Notes under the pieces: model-generated
Database searches by the model: none
Seen by the model: only the letters and a program-made list of their open reading frames with translations
Told to the model about the DNA's origin: nothing
NCBI GenBank assembly: GCA_028872975.1
Contig: JAGWNV010000007.1
Location: 1-21,662 of the forward strand
Length of the DNA stretch: 21,662 nucleotides
Source of the DNA: Acidobacteriota bacterium
Lineage (GTDB): Bacteria; Actinomycetota; Acidimicrobiia; Acidimicrobiales; UBA8190
Direction of reading: 5' to 3'
Part shown: piece after piece, positions 1 to 8,028 of the stretch
How positions within the stretch are numbered: the stretch's first letter is position 1
Layout of the letters: every line of letters begins with the position of its first letter
Position numbers and translations under genes: made by a program

Positions 1-1511
1 CCCCGCAAGGTGGCGAGGGCGGCCGTGGACCGGGGATCGGTGCCGCTTCCCGCCAGCGAGACGCTCACGACGGCGACCGTCCGGTCCGTGCTCACCGTCT
101 CGACGACCGGCCCGCCGAGCTGGGGCGCCCCCGCCTGGACGGCGGCGGTGAGGGCAGCCACCCCCCGCCGCACGGCCGGGGCGGTCACGTCACGGGCGCT
201 GAGCACCAGATACGCGGCCGAGGGCGCGCCGGGGAAGGCCTTCTCGATCCGGTCGTAGGTTTGCATGATGGGCAAGCTCCGGGGCAGGCCGGTGGTGCCG
301 GGATCGACGGTCCGCATGGTGAGCGACGGTGCCGCCAGGGCGAGGAGCGCCCCCGCTGAGAGGACGGCGGACAGCAGCGGTCGCCGCAGTACCCCGCCCA
401 CGAGCCACTTCCACACCCGGACCCGGCCCTCGGTGCGGTGCCGGGCCAGCACCGGCACCCGACCCCACTCGATCCTGTCGCCCAGGGCCGCCATGGCGGC
501 CGGCAGCACGGTGACCGACCCCACGACGGCCACCGCCACCACGAGCATGGTTCCCATGCCGAGCGAGGTGAACACGGCGTTGCCGGCGAGCAGCATCCCG
601 GCCATGGCGGCGATGACCGTCATGCCCGACACGAGCACGGCCCGGCCCGAGGTGGCGGCGGCGCGCGCCAGGGCGGTGGGGCCGTCGCTCCCGGCGTGGC
701 GTTCCTCGAGCTTCCGCCGCAGGTAGAACATCGAGTAGTCCACACCGACGGCGAGGCCCACGAGCAGCACCACCGGCGCGATCTGACCCTGGGCCACCGG
801 GTAGAGATGGCTGATCGGCTTGATGAGCCCGAGGGCGGCCAGCACGGCGGTGAACCCGAGGAGCAGCGGGACCCCGGCCGCCACGAGTGACCCGAAGGCG
901 AGCAGGAGGATCACGAGGGTGATGGGCAACGACGTGTGCTCGGCGCTGTTGAAGTCACCCGTATAGGCGGCGAGGAGGGCCTTCATGGCGCTGGCCGAGC
1001 CGAACTCCTCCACTCGCACCGCTCGGTGGGCGGCCCCGACGGCGTCGGCGACCCGGAGCGGCCCCTCCACGTTGGTCTGCGCCTCGTTGCTGTTCCCGGC
1101 GACATAGAAGGTGACGAGGGCTGACCGCCCGTCGGCGGAGCGCAGCACCGGCGAGGTCCCGGCACCGGCAACCGGGAATGGAGACTCGATGTCGGCGACG
1201 GTCGGCAACCGGCGAAGGCCGCGCACGAGATCGGCGACGGCGCTCGAGAGGGTGACGTCGCTCGTTCGCCCCGGGTTCCGCCCTTGGACGAGCACCTCCT
1301 CGCCGGTGTGGAAGGGGAACGCCTTCTGGAACACCGCCGTCCCCCGGCCCGACTCCCCGTTGCCCATCTGGGCGTCGGTGAGGTTGCGCTGGCCGATCAG
1401 GCTGCCGACGGCAAAGGCGAGGGCGACGAAGCCGAGCCATGCGAACATTGTCCGGCGGCGATGACGAGCGCTCCAGGCGGCGGCGACGGCGGCGAGGTTG
1501 CGTGAGCCCAT
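1..1511 (-). CDS. MMPL/RND-family transporter, N-terminal part (runs off left edge)
   Basis: This is an integral membrane exporter of the MMPL (RND-like) class, which moves lipids or drugs using the proton gradient. I translated the minus strand from ATG at 1511-1509: the frame stays open for 503 codons to the window edge. It shows an N-terminal helix (about residues 22-41), an extracytoplasmic domain (about 45-185), then a run of helices from about 193 onward (LVILLLAFGSLVAAGVPLLL and following). The typical MMPL motif GLAVGVDYSMFYLRRKLEER lies near residue 250. A second extracytoplasmic domain begins near 390. The C-terminal half is outside the window. The start lies 62 bases downstream of the V-ATPase D stop, with no clear ribosome binding site, so it may be read through from that operon or have its own promoter. 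The substrate cannot be told. Confidence 0.85.
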   Translation of the reverse strand, partial: MGSRNLAAVAAAWSARHRRRTMFAWLGFVALAFAVGSLIGQRNLTDAQMGNGESGRGTAVFQKAFPFHTGEEVLVQGRNPGRTSDVTLSSAVADLVRGLRRLPTVADIESPFPVAGAGTSPVLRSADGRSALVTFYVAGNSNEAQTNVEGPLRVADAVGAAHRAVRVEEFGSASAMKALLAAYTGDFNSAEHTSLPITLVILLLAFGSLVAAGVPLLLGFTAVLAALGLIKPISHLYPVAQGQIAPVVLLVGLAVGVDYSMFYLRRKLEERHAGSDGPTALARAAATSGRAVLVSGMTVIAAMAGMLLAGNAVFTSLGMGTMLVVAVAVVGSVTVLPAAMAALGDRIEWGRVPVLARHRTEGRVRVWKWLVGGVLRRPLLSAVLSAGALLALAAPSLTMRTVDPGTTGLPRSLPIMQTYDRIEKAFPGAPSAAYLVLSARDVTAPAVRRGVAALTAAVQAGAPQLGGPVVETVSTDRTVAVVSVSLAGSGTDPRSTAALATLR

Positions 1512-1573
1512 GCGCAGCCATCGTCCGGCGTTTCGTGGCGTGCCAACAGGGCCCAACGTCCCGGCTGGCGGCG

Positions 1574-2215
1574 CTATGTCCCCTGGCTCGGCGGGTGGTG
1601 GGCGACGGCCCGACGGCGCGCCCAGCGGGTCACCACGCGCTCTTGGCGTTCCAGCTCGTCGAGACGCAGCTCGAGCAGGCGCAAGGCCGTCTCGAGGGCG
1701 GGCACTCGGCGGCGCTCGATGGCACGGAGCTGTTGGTCGGTGCGCGTGAGCTCGGCCTCGATGGCGTCCGACGCCCGCTGGTCGACGGCATGGCGGGCGG
1801 CCGCCGCCAGGGCCAGGCGCAGGGCCGAGGCGGCAGGGGGCACGGAGGCACTCGACGCCGCCTCCTCGGCCGGTTCGAGCTCGGGGAACGAGCAGCGGGC
1901 GCCGGCGGGGAACCGCACTCCCATCGTGTTCCGCCAGTCCACCTCGACCCGGGCGTGCCCGGCCACGGGCGCGCCCAGCAGCTCGATGCGTCCGTGGCCG
2001 GCCAGGAGACCGGCGCGCACCGCCCCTCGCTCGGCGTCGCCGGCGGCGACGAGCCATCCACCCGCGCTCGCCCGCCTCTGCTCCTGTAGCCGCTCCAGCT
2101 CCCGCCGGAGGAGTTGGCGCTTGTGGTCGAGCAGTTCCATGCTTCGACGGGCCACGGTGAGACGTCGCCACAACCACATGCGCCCCGCCCTTCCCGGCGG
2201 CATCCGCTCACCCAT
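1574..2215 (-). CDS. atpD: V/A-type ATPase subunit D (central stalk)
   Basis: This is the rotor shaft subunit that turns inside the A3B3 head and couples ATP hydrolysis or synthesis to ion movement. The N-terminus has the family pattern (RMWLWRRLTVARRSMELLDHK followed by a long basic and acidic helix), and the C-terminal half is again a long helix (residues about 140-205, rich in LELRLDELERQE). This is the antiparallel coiled coil expected of subunit D. Length is 213 aa, usual for the family. The ATG at 2215 was chosen because GAGGAG lies 10 bases upstream and it overlaps the B stop by 8 bases. ATG at 2203 is an alternative that better matches the family N-terminus. It is the last ATPase gene of the operon. 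Gene symbols follow bacterial V/A-ATPase usage (atpD/ntpD) and do not mean F-type beta. Confidence 0.9.
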   Translation of the reverse strand: MGERMPPGRAGRMWLWRRLTVARRSMELLDHKRQLLRRELERLQEQRRASAGGWLVAAGDAERGAVRAGLLAGHGRIELLGAPVAGHARVEVDWRNTMGVRFPAGARCSFPELEPAEEAASSASVPPAASALRLALAAAARHAVDQRASDAIEAELTRTDQQLRAIERRRVPALETALRLLELRLDELERQERVVTRWARRRAVAHHPPSQGT

Positions 2216-3635
2216 CGTCGGCCGGCTCCTCGGCCCGGCCGTCACCGCCGTAGTGCTCGGCGAGCTCCCGGGCGGAGACCGAGGTCAGCTCACCGGGGGG
2301 AAGGACCGAGGCGAGCGTCCAGGCCCGGTCCAGGGTCTCCTCGATGGAGCGGGACTCGTCGGGCTGTTGGGTGAGCAGGAGGGCGGCGAATTCGTCGGCG
2401 AAGGTCAGGTACCTGCGATCGGTGTCGGTGAGCGCCCCGGTGCCGATCAGCTCGGAGAGGTCACGGACGTCCCCCGCCCTGGACAGCGAGGCCACGAGCT
2501 GGGATGCGATGTCGAGATGGTCGCCACGCGTGCGCCCTTCTCCGACACCCTTGCGCATCAGCCTCGACAAGGAGCCGAGCACGTCGATCGGCGGGTAGCA
2601 GCCCTGCCCGTGGAGATCGGCCGACAGCAGGATCTGGCCCTCGGTGATGTAGCCGGTCAGGTCCGGCACGGGGTGGGTGATGTCGCCCGCCGGCATGGTC
2701 AGCACGGGGACCTGCGTCAAGGAGCCCGGCGCGCCGCGGACACGTCCGCACCGCTCGTAGATCGACGCCAGGTCACTGTAGAGGTAGCCGGGATAGGCGC
2801 GACGTCCCGGGATCTCCCCCCTCGCCGCCGACACCTCCCGGACCGCCTCGCAGTAGCTCGTCATGTCGGCCATGACGACGAGCACGTGGTGACCGAGTTC
2901 GAAGGCCAGGTGCTCGGCAACCGTGAGTCCCACCCGTGGGGCCAGGATCCGCTGGACGACGGGGTCGTCGGCGGTGTCCAGGAACACGGCGAGGTCGCTC
3001 CCGGCACGTCTCGCCTCGAGGATGTCGAGCAGCCTGTCGGCGTCCGTGCGGGTGACCCCAATGGCGACGACGACGACCTTGAAGGACTCGCCTCCCACGT
3101 GCGCCTGCGCGGCGATCTGCGCCGCCAGCTCCAGATGCGGGAGCCCGGCCGAGGAGAACAACGGGAGCTTCTGTCCCCGGACGAGGGTCGTGAGCGCGTC
3201 GATCACCGAGATCCCGGTGAGGATGGGCTCGGTGGGGACGTCGCGGACGCCCGGGTTGAGGACGGCACCGGCCACGGGCCGCCTGTCGGAGCCGAGCATG
3301 GGCGGCCCGCCGTCGAGGGGAGCGCCCATCCCGTCCCACACGCGGCCCATCCATCCCTCGCCCACCGGGATCTCGAGGGGCCGGCCCTCGAACCGGACGG
3401 CGAGGTCGCCAGGGTCGATGCCGGCAGTGCCTTCGAGGACCTCCACCACGGCGACGTCGCGGTGGACCTCGAGGACGAGCCCACGGCGGATCTCGCCCGA
3501 GCCCAGCCGGATCCGGGCCAGGTCGTCCCAGCCCACACCCTCGACCCCTTCGACGACCAAGAGGGGCCCCGACGCACGTGTCGCACCCTCGTACTCCACC
3601 TGCAGCCGCAGCCGAGCGGGGCCCACGCCGGTCAC
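2208..3635 (-). CDS. atpB: V/A-type ATPase subunit B (non-catalytic head subunit)
   Basis: This is the regulatory nucleotide-binding subunit that alternates with A in the A3B3 head. It is 475 aa, about the family length. Recognisable blocks are RGQKLPLFSSAGLPHLELA (about residue 155; the family's degenerate counterpart of the Walker A region), VVVVAIGVTRTDA, the VVMADMTSYCEA block, YPGYLYSDLASIYERCGRV and PAGDITHPVPDLTGYITEGQ. These are diagnostic of V/A-type B rather than F-type alpha. The start is GTG at 3635-3633, which forms a GTGA overlap with the TGA of subunit A, so translation is probably coupled. The reading frame extends much further upstream, but that extension overlaps the conserved A subunit and is a shadow. 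Confidence 0.95.
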   Translation of the reverse strand: MTGVGPARLRLQVEYEGATRASGPLLVVEGVEGVGWDDLARIRLGSGEIRRGLVLEVHRDVAVVEVLEGTAGIDPGDLAVRFEGRPLEIPVGEGWMGRVWDGMGAPLDGGPPMLGSDRRPVAGAVLNPGVRDVPTEPILTGISVIDALTTLVRGQKLPLFSSAGLPHLELAAQIAAQAHVGGESFKVVVVAIGVTRTDADRLLDILEARRAGSDLAVFLDTADDPVVQRILAPRVGLTVAEHLAFELGHHVLVVMADMTSYCEAVREVSAARGEIPGRRAYPGYLYSDLASIYERCGRVRGAPGSLTQVPVLTMPAGDITHPVPDLTGYITEGQILLSADLHGQGCYPPIDVLGSLSRLMRKGVGEGRTRGDHLDIASQLVASLSRAGDVRDLSELIGTGALTDTDRRYLTFADEFAALLLTQQPDESRSIEETLDRAWTLASVLPPGELTSVSARELAEHYGGDGRAEEPADDG

Positions 3636-5425
3636 CGGCCCCCCCCTGCCGGGCCCGCCGGGGACAGCCCGTCCAGTGCCCCCAGGACCTGGTCGCGCCG
3701 GCGATCGACGCCGGCGGCGTCGCCGGGACCCACCTCGTCGCGCACCCGGACGAGCCCCGACAGGTCGACCTCCTCGACGAGGCCGGGGGGCACCCCCGCC
3801 TCGACCAAGGTCACGCAGCGGTCGTAGACGGCGAGGACGGCGTCGAGGAGCGCCGTCTGCTTCGCCGGCGCGCACGTGGCGTCGTTCTCGCTGAGGGCGC
3901 TCTGCTGGAGCACCGCCTCCCGCAGGAGCCGCCCACCGAGGAGGACCATCCGTTCCCCGGCGGGCAGTCCGGCCAGGCCCACGAGCTCGGCCATCGGCGC
4001 CAGCCGGTCGGCGTCGCCGAGGAGCCCGAGGGCCCTCGCCCGGGACCGGGCCCACTGGCTGCGACCGGCCGAGGCGTGCCAGGCCTCGACGGCGTCGCCG
4101 TCGCGCGAGAAGGACCGCCGCCAGGTGACGGCCGGGTAGTGGCGCGCATAGGCGAGGTCCCGATCGAGCGACCACAGGCAGCGCACGAACCGCTCGGTGT
4201 GCGCCGTGACCGGTTCGGTCATGTCCCCGCTCGGCGGGGACACGGCCCCGATGGCGGTGACCGAGCCGACGGTCCCCCCGAGCGTCTCCACCTGCCCGGC
4301 GCGCTCGTAGAACGCCGCCAGTGCCGAGGAGAGGTTCGCCGGGTACCCCTCCTCGGCGGGCAGGTCGCCCCGCCGGGAGGAGAACTCCCGCATCGCCTCC
4401 GCCCATCGGGACGTCGAGTCGGCGAGGAGCACCACGTCGTAGCCCATGTCCCGGTAGTACTCCGCCACGGCCATCCCCGAGTAGATGCTCGCCTCCCTGG
4501 CCATGACCGGCATGTTCGAGGTGTTGGCGATCACCACCGTTCTCTCGAGCAGTCCACGTCCCGTCCTGGGGTCTTCGAGGGCGGCGAGGTCGTGCAGGGC
4601 GTCGGCGAGCTCGTTGCCCCGCTCCCCGCATCCCACGAAGACGATCACGTCGGCCTCGCACCACTTCACGATCTGCTGGAGGAGGACCGTCTTGCCCGTG
4701 CCGAACCCACCGGGGACGGCCGCCGTACCGCCCTTCACGACGGGAAAGAGGAGGTCGACCACCCGCTGGCCGGTCACGAGGGGGGTCGTCGGGGGCCGGC
4801 GTGCCGATGCCGGGCGCGCTCGGCGCACGGGCCACAGCTCGTCGAGGTAGATCCGTCGCCCGGCCACGACGGCGACCGTCGACGCCCCGTCGAGATCCGC
4901 CGCCGGCGAGATCGATTCCAGGCGCCCGGACACCCCCGGGGGGACGAGGACCCGGTGGACGACGGCGGCGTCACGGCCGACGATCCCGAGCACGCTGCCT
5001 GCCGTCATCTCGGCGCCCACGGCGGCCGACGGTTCGAAGCCCCAGCGTCTCGGCGTCCCCGCCTCCGTCCAGGAACCGGGGGCGAGCCAGGCCGGGCGCC
5101 CGGACAGCGGACGGAGCAGGCCGTCGAAGATCCCCCCCAGGAGACCGGGGCCGAGCGCCGCCGAGAGCGGGCGGCCGAGTCCCACGACGGGCTCGCCCAC
5201 CCGAAGCCCGCTCGTCGTCTCGTAGGCCTGCGCCGTGAGGAGCCCGGCCTCGATGCCCACCACCTCGGCCTCGAGCCGGCCGTCGCCGATGGCGAGGAGA
5301 TCGGCGACGGCCTGCCCGGCGAGGCCCTCCACCTCGACGAGCGGTCCGTTCACCCGCACGACGACGCCGGTCCCCCCCCGTGCCGCTGCGGCGGTCCCGG
5401 CGGCCGCCGACCCGTTCAGGCCCAC
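3632..5425 (-). CDS. atpA: V/A-type ATPase subunit A (catalytic)
   Basis: This is the catalytic subunit of the rotary ATPase head. It is 597 aa. The order of features is: N-terminal beta barrel (VRVNGPLVEVEGL), the non-homologous bulge region (about residues 110-190), Walker A GGFGTGKT at about 239-246, GCGERGNE with the catalytic Glu near 265, and the block ADSTSRWAEAMREFSSR near 335. EEGYPANLSSALAAFYERAG and SGDMTEPVTAHTERFVRCLW follow. This combination identifies V/A-type A. The start chosen is GTG at 5425: GGAGG lies 10 bases upstream and the start overlaps the end of subunit E. It gives a slightly long N-terminal tail rich in Ala and Gly. GTG at 5359 would remove 22 residues, including the start of the first strand. 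Confidence 0.95.
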   Translation of the reverse strand: MGLNGSAAAGTAAAARGGTGVVVRVNGPLVEVEGLAGQAVADLLAIGDGRLEAEVVGIEAGLLTAQAYETTSGLRVGEPVVGLGRPLSAALGPGLLGGIFDGLLRPLSGRPAWLAPGSWTEAGTPRRWGFEPSAAVGAEMTAGSVLGIVGRDAAVVHRVLVPPGVSGRLESISPAADLDGASTVAVVAGRRIYLDELWPVRRARPASARRPPTTPLVTGQRVVDLLFPVVKGGTAAVPGGFGTGKTVLLQQIVKWCEADVIVFVGCGERGNELADALHDLAALEDPRTGRGLLERTVVIANTSNMPVMAREASIYSGMAVAEYYRDMGYDVVLLADSTSRWAEAMREFSSRRGDLPAEEGYPANLSSALAAFYERAGQVETLGGTVGSVTAIGAVSPPSGDMTEPVTAHTERFVRCLWSLDRDLAYARHYPAVTWRRSFSRDGDAVEAWHASAGRSQWARSRARALGLLGDADRLAPMAELVGLAGLPAGERMVLLGGRLLREAVLQQSALSENDATCAPAKQTALLDAVLAVYDRCVTLVEAGVPPGLVEEVDLSGLVRVRDEVGPGDAAGVDRRRDQVLGALDGLSPAGPAGGGR

Positions 5426-5949
5426 AGCTGCTCGACCTCCCCCGCCATCACCTGGAGCACCTCGTCGACGAGGCCCTCCGCATCCACCGCCACCCGGCGG
5501 CGGCCGTCGCCGACCTCGAGCGCCACGCCGCTGCCGTGCACGACCCGCGGTGTCCCGGTCCCCGTCTCCCCCCGGACGCTCGCCAGCCGCGACCGCGCGC
5601 CGGCGGCGAGACGCTCGGCGAGATGCGCGGCGTCGGGACTCTCCGCCATCGCGCACAACGATTCGACCGCGTCGCGCCGGACGGCGTCGTACGCCTCGCC
5701 GCGGGCCCGCAGCACCAGCTCGCGTCCCTGGCGGCGGGCGGCGGCGAGACGGGCGCCGCCGGCGAGCTCGGCGTCGAGAACCCCCTCGGCCCGGGCTTCG
5801 TCGACCAGATCGGCGGCCCGCCGGTCCGCGTCGGCGAGGACCCGTTCGTGGCGCGCCCTCGCCGCCGACAGGATCGAGTCCGACCGCCGAGTGGCGCCCT
5901 CGAGCAGGTGCGCCACGACGGGGGCCAGGGCGGAGTCCAGGTTCCTCAC
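5416..5949 (-). CDS. atpE: V/A-type ATPase subunit E (peripheral stalk)
   Basis: This peripheral stalk (stator) subunit is a 177 aa protein. It has a long N-terminal helix rich in Ala, Arg and Glu (about residues 1-95), then a small mixed domain with the family pattern RVVHGSGVALEVGDGRRRVAVDAEGLVDEVL before the C-terminus. That pattern matches the C-terminal domain of V/A-type E, which binds the top of the head. The start is GTG at 5949-5947 in a GTGA overlap with the F stop, and the stop lies inside the start region of A. Position between F and A is also as expected. It is somewhat shorter than the common 190-210 aa. Confidence 0.85.
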   Translation of the reverse strand: MRNLDSALAPVVAHLLEGATRRSDSILSAARARHERVLADADRRAADLVDEARAEGVLDAELAGGARLAAARRQGRELVLRARGEAYDAVRRDAVESLCAMAESPDAAHLAERLAAGARSRLASVRGETGTGTPRVVHGSGVALEVGDGRRRVAVDAEGLVDEVLQVMAGEVEQLWA

Positions 5950-6200
5950 GGCAGCACGACCCACAACACGGACGGATCCGGCGGGGGGAGCTCGGCCACC
6001 GCCTCCGCCGCCCGCGGCGTGAGCACGACGAGGGCGACGTCTGCCCCCAGCGACCGCCACTGCCGCCTCGCCTCTTCGGGGTGCTCCGCGCCGAGCACGC
6101 GGGCACCGGCGAGGGCGAAGGGTGCCACCGTGGCCGGTTCGCCGAGGACGGCGACGACGTCTCTCAGGACCGTCATCGGGGCCGACGCTCGACTCGTCAC
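5946..6200 (-). CDS. atpF: V/A-type ATPase subunit F (rotor, small)
   Basis: Subunit F is a small Rossmann-like protein that binds the central shaft D. This protein is 84 aa from GTG at 6200, or 76 aa from ATG at 6176. Both are short for a family usually near 100 aa. It has the expected start (VVAVLGEPATVAPFALAGARVL, corresponding to the family pattern v-iGd---v-gF-laG) and a later strand with ADVALVVLTPRAAEAV. The GTG start is preferred because it makes the same GTGA overlap as its neighbours; neither start has a strong ribosome binding site. Identification rests on motif shape and on its place between K and E. The C-terminal helix of usual F proteins seems shortened. Confidence 0.8.
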   Translation of the reverse strand: MTSRASAPMTVLRDVVAVLGEPATVAPFALAGARVLGAEHPEEARRQWRSLGADVALVVLTPRAAEAVAELPPPDPSVLWVVLP

Positions 6201-6613
6201 GCCTTGCCGATGAGGATGATGGCGATCACGAGGCCGTAGATGGCGATGCCCTCGGCGAGCCCCACGATGACGATGGCCCGGCCGAAGACCTCGGGGCGCT
6301 CGCTCATGGCCGCCAGTGCCGCAGAGCCGGTATAGGCCACGGCGATGGCGGCTCCGAGCGAGGAGCCGGCCACGGCGATGGCGGCGCCGATCAACGCCTG
6401 GCCGTTCGAGGCCTTGGCGCTCGCCACCGTCGTCGCCGCCGAGCTCGGGTCTCCGGCGGCGGCCAGCGCCAGCACCACGGCGGCGGCGCCCAGCAGCAGC
6501 ACGTCGAGCACCGTGAGGAGCCGGAGGGTTCCCCTCGGCCGGCGGCGGAGGGCGGCGCCGATGCCGGCGGCGCAACCGATGAGCAAGGGCAGGGTGATCA
6601 ACCAGGCGAGCAT
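6197..6613 (-). CDS. atpK: V/A-type ATPase subunit K (membrane rotor proteolipid)
   Basis: This is the c-ring proteolipid that carries the transported ion. It is 138 aa with four predicted membrane helices: two N-terminal (about 3-21 and 33-52), then a classic proteolipid hairpin from about 70 to the end. The ion-binding carboxylate is Glu121 in the last helix (GLAEGIAIYGLVIAIILIG). No matching carboxylate is seen in the first pair of helices, and that pair does not look like a copy of the second. There is no Gln in the helices, and Gly follows Glu121, so the known sodium-site signature (Gln plus Glu-Ser) is not evident; proton use is the simpler guess. The start ATG at 6613 has GAGGAGG 4 bases upstream and overlaps the I stop by 16 bases. 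Confidence 0.92.
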   Translation of the reverse strand: MLAWLITLPLLIGCAAGIGAALRRRPRGTLRLLTVLDVLLLGAAAVVLALAAAGDPSSAATTVASAKASNGQALIGAAIAVAGSSLGAAIAVAYTGSAALAAMSERPEVFGRAIVIVGLAEGIAIYGLVIAIILIGKA

Positions 6614-8028
6614 CTGGCCTCCTCGGACTCGACGGGGTCGGGGGCGACGTCGAGATGCCACGGCCGGAACCGGTGGCCTTCGACGGCGAAGATCCGGCTG
6701 AACATCTCGTAGTACTCGAGGCGCAGCGCCTGGATGCCGGCCACCAGGCCCTCGATGGCGAAGGCCAGGGCATTGCCAGCCAGGAACACCACGGCGGCGA
6801 GCGCGCCCCATGGGGCCCCCCGGTGCCACAGGCCCGTCGTGGCCTCCCAGACGATCCCGCTCAGCGCGGCGTGGGTCAGGCCGAAGGCGGCCAGGCGCGC
6901 GAACGACACGGTGTTCGTGCCGATTCGCAACACCGCGTCGAAGAGGCCCACGCCGGCTTGGACGGCCCCGGCGGCCCGGCGTCCCGACTCGGCGTAGAGC
7001 CCCGCGCCACCGGCCGCCAGCCCCGCTGCGAAGACACCGGCGCCGAGGAGCTCGACCGGCCCCCAGTGGCGGTACCACCCCAGGCCGGCACAGGCGAGCC
7101 CCAGGTAGAGCGCACCACCGGCGAAGCCCGACACGGCCAGCAGCGCCCGGCCGGCACCTCCTTCGCGCCACCGGTTCACCGTCCCGAAGACCCAGGACAC
7201 GGCCAGGAGGCCGGCCCCGGCGGCGACGGCCACCGCCAGGAGGGCGGTGGCGTGGTCGAGCGGCCGCAGCCAGAGGGTGGGGACGACGCCGGTCGGCCCG
7301 AAGAACTCCCCGTACGCCAGCCCGAAGCCGGTGCTGGCCACGCCTGCGCCGACGACGAACGGCGCCAGGTGGCGCAATCGGCGCAGCGGGGCCAGCGTGC
7401 CGGCCGCCAGCAGGAAGCCGCCGGCGATGAGCACGAGCCCGTGGCCGACGTCGCCGAACATCATCCCGAACATGACGACGTAGGAGAGGCCCGCCCACGC
7501 CGCGGGGTTGAGATCGCGGTAGCCGATCGTCGTGTAGGTGTCGACCAGGGGCTGGAACGCCCTCGTGGCGCCCCGGCCCTCGACGAGGGTGGGCGGGTCC
7601 ACACCGGCCGGCGCCGGGAGCGGCACCACCGCACCACCGAGCGGAGCCAGCCGCTCGGCGAGCGGTACGACGGCGGCAGCGGGGGCCCAGCCCGCCCACG
7701 CCGCCACCGATCCCTGTCGAACGGCCTCGGCGTCCAGGGCCTCGATCTCCGTCTCGCCGGCAAGGGCCTCGAGCTCGTGGCCGGCCTCGAGCACATCGAG
7801 GTCGGGCGCCTGCCAGCTGGTCACCGGTGAGGAACGCGCTCCGGGCCGGTCGCGACGGGCCCGCTGGAGCGCCTGGGACGCTGGCCCGGGCACCGACACG
7901 GCGGCGCGCTCGAGTTCGACGACCCCCTTCTCGGCGACGGCGACGAGGACGGCGCGCGTGGCGTCGACCGGCGCCACCACGGCGACACGCCGCATGGCCA
8001 CCGGCGCACCGAGATCAGGCCAGGGCAT
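6598..8028 (-). CDS. atpI: V/A-type ATPase subunit I (membrane stator, a-subunit), shortened
   Basis: This is the membrane stator that forms the ion half-channels next to the K ring and anchors the peripheral stalks. It is 476 aa, against about 600-660 aa for most homologues. The C-terminal membrane part is complete: YRDLNPAAWAGLSYVVMFGMMFGDVGHG opens it near residue 170, the essential Arg lies in SFARLAAFGLTHAAL (about 375), and it ends with EGLVAGIQALRLEYYEMFSR and a short soluble tail. The loss is in the N-terminal cytosolic arm, here only about 165 residues. The N-terminus (MRRVAVVAPVDATRAVL from Met12) fits the family start, so the gene is intact rather than truncated. ATG at 8028 overlaps the C stop by 14 bases; ATG at 7995 is the alternative. 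Confidence 0.92.
   Translation of the reverse strand: MPWPDLGAPVAMRRVAVVAPVDATRAVLVAVAEKGVVELERAAVSVPGPASQALQRARRDRPGARSSPVTSWQAPDLDVLEAGHELEALAGETEIEALDAEAVRQGSVAAWAGWAPAAAVVPLAERLAPLGGAVVPLPAPAGVDPPTLVEGRGATRAFQPLVDTYTTIGYRDLNPAAWAGLSYVVMFGMMFGDVGHGLVLIAGGFLLAAGTLAPLRRLRHLAPFVVGAGVASTGFGLAYGEFFGPTGVVPTLWLRPLDHATALLAVAVAAGAGLLAVSWVFGTVNRWREGGAGRALLAVSGFAGGALYLGLACAGLGWYRHWGPVELLGAGVFAAGLAAGGAGLYAESGRRAAGAVQAGVGLFDAVLRIGTNTVSFARLAAFGLTHAALSGIVWEATTGLWHRGAPWGALAAVVFLAGNALAFAIEGLVAGIQALRLEYYEMFSRIFAVEGHRFRPWHLDVAPDPVESEEARCSPG

Noticed and set aside
1719..6022. Very long plus-strand open frames (702 and 814 codons) opposite the ATPase genes
   Set aside because: They are antisense to clearly conserved subunits B and A, lack any recognisable motif and are rich in Arg, Pro, Gly and His runs. 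Long antisense frames are usual in DNA of this GC content.
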